The notes beneath the pieces are model-generated. The model searched no databases, was not told the origin of the DNA, and was given only the letters and a program-made list of their open reading frames with translations. A DNA stretch of 12,466 nt from NCBI GenBank assembly GCA_020441345.1, contig JAGRMK010000254.1:1-12466 (forward strand), read 5' to 3'. Source of the DNA: Paracoccaceae bacterium. GTDB lineage: Bacteria > Pseudomonadota > Alphaproteobacteria > Rhodobacterales > Rhodobacteraceae. The position numbers and the translations under genes are program-made. Shown piece by piece: positions 7,692 through 12,466 of the stretch; within the stretch, counting starts at the first letter, position 1; each line of letters begins with the position of its first letter.

Positions 7692-8011
7692 ACCGGGGCC
7701 TCCGGCAATGCGAAGGCCAGCGTGAGAAGCCGCGCCGCAGCCCGCGAGGCGCCCACCGCGCCGCCCTCGATATCTGCTCGCAAGAGGGCATCCGCCGTCG
7801 TGTCATGCCCGGCGCCATGCAACCCGGCCAGGATCAATGCCATGACATCACGCGCCGAAAACTGCCCGGTTTCGAACCGTTCAACCAGCGCCACCAGGCT
7901 GTCGGCGCCCAGCGCCGCCTCCAGTTCGACCAACGCCCCCAGAGTCAGCTTCATCGGCCGTCGCTGGCCATCCAGAACCAGCGTGACCTCTCCGGTATAG
8001 GGATTACCCAT
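7688..8011 (-). CDS. GTA gp10 family protein, likely tail chaperone (RcGTA orfg10)
   Basis: A 107-residue protein of the GTA-gp10 family. Typical features are MGNPYTGEVTLVLDGQRRPM (1-20), LTLGALVELEAALG (22-35), and FSARDVMALILAGLHGAGHD (51-70). The last part is alanine-rich helix. Its position between the major tail protein and the tape measure gene is where tailed phages encode assembly chaperones, so that role is inferred. The start overlaps the g9 stop by one base (TGATG), with GGAG about ten bases upstream. It ends in a TTGA overlap with g10.1. Confidence 0.93.
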   Translation of the reverse strand: MGNPYTGEVTLVLDGQRRPMKLTLGALVELEAALGADSLVALVERFETGQFSARDVMALILAGLHGAGHDTTADALLRADIEGGAVGASRAAARLLTLAFALPEAPV

Positions 8012-8508
8012 CAGACCGGTTCTCCGCTTCCCTGCTCGGGTCCAGGTTGATCGCCACCGTCGCCGAGGTAATCCTCAGGGCCAGCCGCCAACGGCGTCGC
8101 GGCGACAAAGTCCAACGCCCCGGCCGAGGCCAGCGACATCTCATAGGTTGCCTCGCCGTTGAAGGAACCCGCGTATTCGATGCTGGTGATCTGGAATGGC
8201 CCCTCGACAATGCCAAAATCGGGGATGATGACCTGGCAATCGGGGATCTCGCCGTTAAAGAACACAGAACGCGCGCGCTCATCGGTGGCGGCGTCGCGAA
8301 ACACCCCCGAGCCCGAGATCGACGCCGCCTTGACGCCCGCGCCCGCCAGCAATTCACGCCAGCCGCCCAGACTGTCCAGACTGGTCACATCTACCGTTTC
8401 CGCGTTGAAGCTGATGCGCGTCGCGCGCAGCCCGGCGATGGTTTCGAACTGACCGGCTCCGGTCATGTCCATCTTGATCAGCAGATCCTTGCCGCTTTGC
8501 ACAGCCAT
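8011..8508 (-). CDS. Major tail tube protein, TP901-1 family (RcGTA orfg9)
   Basis: A 165-residue major tail protein whose rings form the tail tube through which DNA passes. MAVQSGKDLLIKMD (1-14), ATRISFNAETVDVTS (29-43), GVKAASISGSGVFRD (58-72) and ITSIEYAGSFNGEATYEMSL (106-125) mark the TP901-1-type beta-sandwich. The fold appears complete by about residue 138. The last 25 or so residues (AAGPEDYLGDGGDQPGPEQ and onward) are Gly/Pro/Glu-rich and look like an added flexible tail. AAGGAG lies eight bases before the ATG, in the 27-base gap after g8. This is one of the stronger ribosome sites here, as expected for an abundant protein. Confidence 0.95.
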   Translation of the reverse strand: MAVQSGKDLLIKMDMTGAGQFETIAGLRATRISFNAETVDVTSLDSLGGWRELLAGAGVKAASISGSGVFRDAATDERARSVFFNGEIPDCQVIIPDFGIVEGPFQITSIEYAGSFNGEATYEMSLASAGALDFVAATPLAAGPEDYLGDGGDQPGPEQGSGEPV

Positions 8509-8535
8509 GTCCGCAACTCCTTGTGTTTGATGAGT

Positions 8536-8943
8536 TCAGCCTTCGACGCGTACCCGGAACGTCAGGTCGATCCGGCGCACCGCGCCCCCCTCGACCCGGC
8601 GAGCACGCGCCTGATGAAACCAGATCGCCACGATCCGCCCGGTGCTCAGTGCCGGTTGCGTGTCTGGCAACAACTGCCCGATCCGCGCGGCTGCGTTTTT
8701 CGCCACCATGAACCCCGGCGCATCGCTGACGATGGCAATCGCCACCCGATGCTCGGCGCCCGGGCCGCTGATGTCAGAGCGGTCGATCGCCTCCTCGACG
8801 CCGATCACCCCGTAGGTGCCCTGCGGCGTGCCGGGCGGCGGCGCGTCGTGCACGCCGCCGGGCAACAAGCCGGTCAGCACCGCATCGCCGGTCAGCGTGT
8901 CGAACAGCGCCTGTTGCAGCGCCACAGCCGACTGATAGCTCAT
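8536..8943 (-). CDS. Tail terminator protein, DUF3168 (RcGTA orfg8)
   Basis: A 135-residue DUF3168 protein, the ring that ends tail tube growth and docks the tail on the head. MSYQSAVALQQALFDTLTGD (1-20), then GVHDAPPPGTPQGTYGVIG (30-48) and the edge strand RVAIAIVSDAPG are family marks. The C-terminus RRIDLTFRVRVEG is a typical final beta strand. The ATG overlaps the g7 stop by four bases (ATGA), and GAGGAGG lies seven bases upstream. Confidence 0.94.
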   Translation of the reverse strand: MSYQSAVALQQALFDTLTGDAVLTGLLPGGVHDAPPPGTPQGTYGVIGVEEAIDRSDISGPGAEHRVAIAIVSDAPGFMVAKNAAARIGQLLPDTQPALSTGRIVAIWFHQARARRVEGGAVRRIDLTFRVRVEG

Positions 8944-9275
8944 GCCGGAACCTCCTCACGCGCGTGACAGACCAGAAAACTGCCCTGTGGATCCGCTTCG
9001 CTCACCGCCAGAATCGTGAACACCCGCGCCCCTTCGCGCAGCCGTTGGTCCGGCCTCGGGCGCTGCGGGCTGCCTTGCGGCGCGGCGCGCAGATAGATGC
9101 GGAATGTCATCCGCCCTTCCGGCGCAATCGCACCACGGCGCTCGGTGCCCGAGCCCGCCCGCAGCTCGGCCCACAGCGTCCCCAACTCGGTCCAGGCGGT
9201 CGAATAGCCGCCCAGTCCATCGGGCGTGACCACCGCTTCTTCCAGCCGCATCGGACGGTTCAACGCATATCGCAT
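8940..9275 (-). CDS. Head closure / head-tail joining protein (RcGTA orfg7)
   Basis: A 111-residue protein of the phage head-tail joining family (PF05521 type), which closes the portal channel and holds DNA until the tail binds. It is a small beta-barrel: MRLEEAVVTPDGLGGYSTAW (9-28), LWAELRAGSGTER (34-46), MTFRIYLRAAP (56-66), and a C-terminal FTILAVSEADPQGSFLVCHA (86-105). The start codon overlaps the g6 stop by one base (TGATG), with GGGAGGG about eight bases upstream. It ends in an ATGA overlap with g8. Confidence 0.93.
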   Translation of the reverse strand: MRYALNRPMRLEEAVVTPDGLGGYSTAWTELGTLWAELRAGSGTERRGAIAPEGRMTFRIYLRAAPQGSPQRPRPDQRLREGARVFTILAVSEADPQGSFLVCHAREEVPA

Positions 9276-9865
9276 CAGCGGTGCCCTCCCGCAGTCAGAC
9301 GCACCGGTCTCCAGCGGCCCAGCAGCGCCTCGACCGCCCCCGGCAAGGCCGCGCTGCCCTCGCTGCGATGCTCATAATATTGCGCCGCCAGCAGCATCAC
9401 TGCTTGCCGCAAATCATCCGGCACGGCATCCCAGACCGCGCCAAACCCGGCACTGAACGCGATCTCGACCGCGCCCTTGGTGGGCACCATCGGCAACACC
9501 GCCCCGGTCGCCGCCAGTTGCGGGCGATGCCGATCAGCGATCAGACGCCAACGCGCGGGATCAACCAGCTCGGGTAGGCCCGACGCATCGATCAGCGTCA
9601 CCGAGGTCACAACCGTCACCGGTGCGACTGGTAGCGCCTGCGCATCCGCCCAGCGCCAGCACGGCAGGGTCAGGCGAAAATCGCGCGTCATCAGAGCTTT
9701 GCCGATCCGCGCCTCAATGGTCGCCATCGCCGCACGCAGATATTGCAGCAGCAGCGCATCCACGGTCGCCTCGTCGGCAAAGCCCGCGCCCAGCCGCAGA
9801 TGCGCCCGGAGCGCCGCAACCGGCAGATCGCCGTCATCCACCGCGCTGGTTTCGATCAAATCCAT
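9275..9865 (-). CDS. Head-tail connector (adaptor) protein (RcGTA orfg6)
   Basis: A 196-residue connector protein (phage connector / TIGR02215 type) that should bind beneath the portal. An N-terminal helical part contains LPVAALRAHLRLG (14-26) and LLLQYLRAAMATIEARIGKA (38-57). A beta region follows (TRDFRLTLPCW, PVAPVTVVTSVTLID), and then a helix with DLRQAVMLLAAQYYEHRS. I chose the second of two nearby ATGs: GGAGG is exactly five bases before it, and the first ATG (9877) overlaps that GGAGG. The frame is open further upstream to an ATG at 10030, through the structured gap, but that stretch shows no family similarity. Overlaps g7 by one base. Confidence 0.92.
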   Translation of the reverse strand: MDLIETSAVDDGDLPVAALRAHLRLGAGFADEATVDALLLQYLRAAMATIEARIGKALMTRDFRLTLPCWRWADAQALPVAPVTVVTSVTLIDASGLPELVDPARWRLIADRHRPQLAATGAVLPMVPTKGAVEIAFSAGFGAVWDAVPDDLRQAVMLLAAQYYEHRSEGSAALPGAVEALLGRWRPVRLTAGGHR

Positions 9866-9880
9866 GCTTGCCTCCATGAC
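9866..9880 (-). promoter_or_regulatory. Ribosome binding site that decides the g6 start
   Basis: On the minus strand this reads GTCATGGAGGCAAGC, directly before the chosen ATG. GGAGG (forward 9871-9875) overlaps an alternative in-frame ATG at 9877-9875, so a ribosome on this site would initiate at 9865. The upstream ATG would add only MEAS to the protein. Confidence 0.6.
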
Positions 9881-9899
9881 GCCTTGTCCTTGTGAAAAC

Positions 9900-9996
9900 C
9901 GACGCAGGCGCATCCCCGCACCGCTCGCACGGATAGGGAGCAGCCGGACGATGCGGGACGCGGAACCAGACCAGTTCGCCGCGCACGCCTGCGTCG
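9900..9996 (-). repeat. Long-range inverted repeat, putative mRNA hairpin between g5 and g6
   Basis: An 11-base perfect inverted repeat (CGACGCAGGCG and CGCCTGCGTCG; forward arms 9986-9996 and 9900-9910) is separated by 75 bases. Nested inside are CCCGCA and TGCGGG (forward 9952-9957 and 9915-9920), which would add an inner stem. The structure would end about 23 bases upstream of the first g6 ATG. The repeat is seen directly. That it folds, and that it controls g6 translation or stabilises capsid mRNA, is inference. Confidence 0.5.
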
Positions 9997-10001
9997 CCAT
10001 C

Positions 10002-10028
10002 GGCCCGGCCCCACGTCTGGGCCGGGCC
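10002..10028 (-). promoter_or_regulatory. Perfect GC hairpin 22 bases after the capsid stop
   Basis: A 10-bp perfect stem, GGCCCGGCCC / GGGCCGGGCC, with a 7-base loop (AGACGTG on the minus strand). It begins 22 bases after the capsid stop codon. No T-run follows, so it is not a classic intrinsic terminator. It could instead act as a 3' barrier protecting capsid mRNA, or as a partial attenuator lowering expression of downstream genes relative to capsid. The stem is seen; the role is inferred. Confidence 0.6.
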
Positions 10029-10050
10029 AATTCCTTGCACCGCCGGGTGT

Positions 10051-11271
10051 TTACGACACCGAGAACTTCAGCAGCTTGATCGCGTGGAAATCGGTCACAT
10101 CGCCGCCAACGCGCTTGGTTGCATAGAACAGCACGTGCGGCTTGGCGCTGAACGGATCGCGCAGAACCCGCAGGTCGGGACGCTCGGCGACGGTGTAGCC
10201 GGCGCGGAAGTCGCCAAAGGCGATGGCATGAGCGTTGGCGGCGATATCGGGCATGTCTTCGGCGATCAGAACCGGATAGCCCATCAGACGCGCGGGTTCA
10301 CCCGCCGCCAGACCGTCCGACCACAAGAACCGGCCGTCGCCATCCTTCATCTTGCGCACCGCACCTGCGGTCTTCGAATTCATCACGAAAGCCGCGTTCG
10401 CGCGATATCCCGCGTCCAGCGCATAGACCAGGTCAACGATCGCGTCGGCCGGATTCACCGCGTCGAAATCGCCCGCCGATCCGGTTGCGACATAGCCCAA
10501 TTCACCCCAGACAGCCGAGTCATTGGCGGCAATCGTATGGTCCAGAATGCCGCGCGGCTTGTCCACCCCGTCGCCGGCAATGAACGACGCGGCCTCGGCA
10601 CGCGCGAACTTCTGCGCGATCCGATCCGCCAGCCACCCTTCAACATCGAAGGCGCTGTCTTCCAGCAGCCGCTGGCTGGCCTTCGGCATCGCCGACAACT
10701 CGTGCAGCTTGATCGAAATCCGGTCGATCGCGGCGCTGCCCGTCTCGGTGATCGACGCCGATTCCGTCGCCCAGCCCGATCCCACATCGCCGTGATCGAC
10801 TAGCACATCGAACGACCCTGCCTCGACCTGCACAACGCTGGCAATCGCACGGATCGACGCCGAGGCATACAGCACCCCTTGAATTCGCTCCGAGGTCTGC
10901 GGGTCCACCAGATACCCGCCTTCCGAATTCACAGCGGTGTTCATCCCCTTGCCTTCCAGCACGATACCCCGCAGCGCGTCGTCGTCGCCGCTGCGCAGAT
11001 AGGCGTCGAACGCCTTCAGATGCAGGCCCTCGCCAGCGTCGGATTGCGCCAGCACGGGGCGCGCGGTCTTGGTCGAAAATTTACGGTCCAGCATGGTCAG
11101 TCGCTCGTCCTGTTCTTTCAGATTGCCGATTACATCAGCGCGGAAGGTCTTGATCTCAGATACAAACCCATCCATCGCCCGTTTCAGTTGCGCCGCTTCG
11201 CCGTTCGGCTCCTGCGCCGCGGTCTTCGCCTGGCCCGTCTGGTTCTGGGGGCCGGGGAATTCGCTGTTCAT
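10051..11271 (-). CDS. Major capsid protein, HK97 fold (RcGTA orfg5)
   Basis: A 406-residue HK97-type major capsid precursor forming the GTA head. The N-terminal part (about 1-105) is a scaffolding-like delta domain with a coiled coil at about 25-65 (AQLKRAMDGFVSEIKTFRAD), expected to be removed by the g4 protease. The mature shell begins near GKGMNTAVNSEGGYLVDPQ (108-126). The family core includes SIKLHELSAMPKASQRLLED (186-205), FIAGDGVDKPRGIL (230-243), MNSKTAGAVRKMKDGDGRFL (297-316), GYPVLIAEDMP (331-341) and the C-terminal DFRAGYTVAERPDLRVLRDP. I chose the ATG preceded by AAAGGA eight bases upstream. An in-frame start at 11322 has no such support. Hairpin-forming gaps lie on both sides. 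Confidence 0.97.
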   Translation of the reverse strand: MNSEFPGPQNQTGQAKTAAQEPNGEAAQLKRAMDGFVSEIKTFRADVIGNLKEQDERLTMLDRKFSTKTARPVLAQSDAGEGLHLKAFDAYLRSGDDDALRGIVLEGKGMNTAVNSEGGYLVDPQTSERIQGVLYASASIRAIASVVQVEAGSFDVLVDHGDVGSGWATESASITETGSAAIDRISIKLHELSAMPKASQRLLEDSAFDVEGWLADRIAQKFARAEAASFIAGDGVDKPRGILDHTIAANDSAVWGELGYVATGSAGDFDAVNPADAIVDLVYALDAGYRANAAFVMNSKTAGAVRKMKDGDGRFLWSDGLAAGEPARLMGYPVLIAEDMPDIAANAHAIAFGDFRAGYTVAERPDLRVLRDPFSAKPHVLFYATKRVGGDVTDFHAIKLLKFSVS

Positions 11272-11333
11272 CTTTCGCGTCCTTTCTTGGTTGCCTTGGT
11301 CCGGCAGGCCGCACCCGGGCACCCGCCACCACC

Positions 11334-11352
11334 ACGCGGGCCAGACCCGCGC
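11334..11352 (-). promoter_or_regulatory. GC hairpin in the gap between g4 and g5
   Basis: On the minus strand GCGCGGG, loop TCTGG, CCCGCGT form a 7-bp stem with one G-U closing pair, in the 108-base gap before the capsid gene. The rest of the gap (11272-11379) holds no convincing promoter. It ends in the capsid ribosome site AAAGGA. It may mark an RNA processing or stabilising site upstream of capsid; this is inference. Confidence 0.4.
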
Positions 11353-11379
11353 GCCGTCCGTCCGTTCACTCGATCGGTT

Positions 11380-11916
11380 TCACCCCCGCAGCGCGCCCCG
11401 GGCCTCGTCGAGCCCGAGCGCGAAAGCCTCCATCAGGCTTAGACCGCGCGTGTCCTGCTTGGCCGCGACCCGCGCCACCGGCAGCATCGGGAATGTCACC
11501 AGCGACACCTCCCACAGTTCCAGTTCGATCAACTTTCGCCCGCCACCTTGAAGTTTCTCGGACCGCACCGTGCGATACCCGATGGACAGACCGTCCACCG
11601 CGCCCGCGCCCATCAGCGCCGCCGCCTCGCGGCCTTTGGCCACATCGGTCAGCAACCGCCCTGAAACGCGCAACCCGTGCGTGTCCTCGCAAACCTCGTC
11701 CCAAACGCCGATCGGCTGACTCTGGTCATGCTGCCAGAGCATTCGCACCCGTCCACCCGCATCCTTCAGACGCTTCAGGCTGGCGCCGTAAGCCCCGGGC
11801 ATGACAATATCGCCGCCCTGGTCCTGCACCCCGAACACAGAGGCATAGCCGCGGATCAGCGATCCGTCCGACAAGGCCACGCCCGGTTGCGTGAATTTCG
11901 TTTCCAGTCCCGTCAT
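11380..11916 (-). CDS. Prohead (capsid maturation) protease, HK97 family (RcGTA orfg4)
   Basis: A 178-residue serine protease of the HK97 prohead protease family that trims the capsid N-terminus during head maturation. IRGYASVFGVQDQGGDIVMP (21-40) is the typical opening. RMLWQHDQSQPIG (58-70) carries the catalytic His63, and VDGLSIGYRT (107-116) the nucleophile Ser111. LELWEVSLVTFPMLPVARV (132-150) is the conserved final strand and substrate pocket region. The last 25 residues are likely a removable tail. GGAGG lies just before the ATG, in the nine-base gap after g3.5. All expected catalytic residues are present. Confidence 0.96.
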   Translation of the reverse strand: MTGLETKFTQPGVALSDGSLIRGYASVFGVQDQGGDIVMPGAYGASLKRLKDAGGRVRMLWQHDQSQPIGVWDEVCEDTHGLRVSGRLLTDVAKGREAAALMGAGAVDGLSIGYRTVRSEKLQGGGRKLIELELWEVSLVTFPMLPVARVAAKQDTRGLSLMEAFALGLDEARGALRG

Positions 11917-11925
11917 CGCCCCTCC

Positions 11926-12171
11926 TCAGATCCGCGTCACCAGCAAGGCCAGCGCGCCGTGAACGATCACCCCGGACGCCACGCCATACACCGCCAGCCA
12001 CAACCGCTTTTCCAAACGCTCCAAAGCCTCTTCGATCCGGCTCAGCCGGTATTCCAGACCCGCACGGCGCTCGGTGTCGATGCGTTCCTGCGCATCGATC
12101 CGGGCCTGCGCCAGGTCGAAACTGTCATAGAGAAACCGCGATCCCCCGACCGCGCGGCGTTGCGCACTCAT
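11926..12171 (-). CDS. GTA head formation protein (RcGTA orfg3.5)
   Basis: An 81-residue protein matching the small GTA head formation protein found between portal and protease. The N-terminal half is highly charged (AQARIDAQERIDTERRAGLE, 21-40). A coiled-coil helix RLSRIEEALERLEKRLW (42-58) follows, and then a C-terminal hydrophobic segment AVYGVASGVIVHGALALLV (60-78) that could be a single membrane helix. Its exact role in head assembly is unknown to me; RcGTA work, as I recall it, made it necessary for head formation. The ATG overlaps the portal stop by four bases (ATGA), with GGAGGAGG immediately upstream. Confidence 0.93.
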   Translation of the reverse strand: MSAQRRAVGGSRFLYDSFDLAQARIDAQERIDTERRAGLEYRLSRIEEALERLEKRLWLAVYGVASGVIVHGALALLVTRI

Positions 12172-12466
12172 GCCTCCTCCGCGCGTGGCGGCAGCCCGAG
12201 CAGAGCGCGCTTTTCGGCCTCGGTCAGGAACGCGGCCTCGGCCACCCGGCGCCAATGCTGATCGCGTTCCACCGCCAAGGCGGGCACCTGGTCGAGATCC
12301 GGCTTCAACTCCAGCTGCTGTCCTGCGTGCTGCGACAACCAATGCGCCAGGGAATCTGTCACTTTGGAGGCTAGCGGCAGAACCGTCAGGCGATAAAACC
12401 CGCGATTGGCCTCCTGGTAATTGGCATAGGTCGCGTCGCCCGGAATCCCCAGCAGCATCGGCGGCA
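12168..12466 (-). CDS. Portal protein, HK97 type, C-terminal part (cut by window edge; RcGTA orfg3)
   Basis: About 99 C-terminal residues of an HK97-type portal protein, the dodecameric ring through which DNA enters and leaves the head. The first visible residues PPMLLGIPGDATYANYQEAN are a hallmark of these portals. FYRLTVLPLASKVTDSLAHW and the basic/acidic helix ending in RALLGLPPRAEEA follow. The start lies beyond the right edge, where the terminase genes are also expected. The stop codon overlaps the g3.5 start (ATGA). Confidence 0.94.
   Translation of the reverse strand, partial: PPMLLGIPGDATYANYQEANRGFYRLTVLPLASKVTDSLAHWLSQHAGQQLELKPDLDQVPALAVERDQHWRRVAEAAFLTEAEKRALLGLPPRAEEA

Noticed and set aside
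7680..7700. Programmed -1 frameshift joining g10 and g10.1
   Set aside because: The 4-base TTGA overlap puts g10.1 in the -1 frame, but any such overlap does. I found no proper X-XXY-YYZ slippery heptamer near the g10 stop, and g10.1 has its own ribosome site.
8047..8967. 306-codon plus-strand frame
   Set aside because: Covers g9 and g8 in antisense, both of which are well-supported tail genes.
10002..10028. Intrinsic terminator after the capsid gene
   Set aside because: The stem is strong but no T-run follows, and the downstream genes have no evident promoter, so full termination would silence the tail genes.
11354..11366. Short tandem repeat CGGA-type units before the capsid gene
   Set aside because: Only about three 4-base units; too short to mean more than chance in GC-rich DNA.
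1..12466. Active prophage
   Set aside because: No integrase, repressor, replication or lysis genes and no attachment repeats are seen, and the gene order is that of GTA clusters.

Overview
The window is most of the structural gene cluster of a gene transfer agent (GTA) of the Rhodobacter capsulatus type (RcGTA). GTAs are domesticated, tailed, phage-like particles that package host DNA. The sequence is GC-rich, with strong Shine-Dalgarno sites and tightly packed genes. Together with the gene order and a serine acetyltransferase gene at the 3' end, this points to an alphaproteobacterium of the order Rhodobacterales. Genus or species cannot be told from this window.

Every gene I accept lies on the minus strand, so transcription runs from position 12466 towards 1. 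Using RcGTA orfg names (family knowledge, not a search), the order is: portal 3' end (g3, 12466-12168, cut by the window edge), head formation protein (g3.5), prohead protease (g4), major capsid protein (g5), head-tail connector (g6), head closure protein (g7), tail terminator (g8), major tail protein (g9), gp10 family protein (g10), tail assembly chaperone (g10.1), short tape measure protein (g11), distal tail protein (g12), hub protein (g13), NlpC/P60 peptidase (g14), the giant hub/fibre protein with a TIM-barrel domain (g15), a 95-residue protein coupled to g15, and then the 5' part of cysE, cut by the left edge. The terminase genes (g1, g2) should lie just beyond the right edge.

Most genes abut or overlap by 1-4 bases (ATGA, TTGA or TGATG junctions), which suggests one translationally coupled operon. 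No gene is interrupted by an internal stop or frameshift. The portal, g3.5, g4 and g5 products build the head. The g6-g8 products join head to tail, the g9-g11 products make the tail tube, and the g12-g15 products form the baseplate that binds the recipient and breaches its wall. The only sizeable non-coding gaps flank the capsid gene (108 and 185 bases). Both can form GC-rich hairpins in the transcript. No gap exceeds 300 bases. I saw no tRNA, rRNA, CRISPR array, insertion sequence, integrase or attachment site.

This is a known kind of system, not a new one. The unusual local details are the structured gap between g5 and g6, a tail chaperone frame that starts at TTG and overruns the start of g11, a Pro/Gly/Glu-rich tail on the major tail protein, and an apparent absence of any terminator between the GTA genes and cysE.
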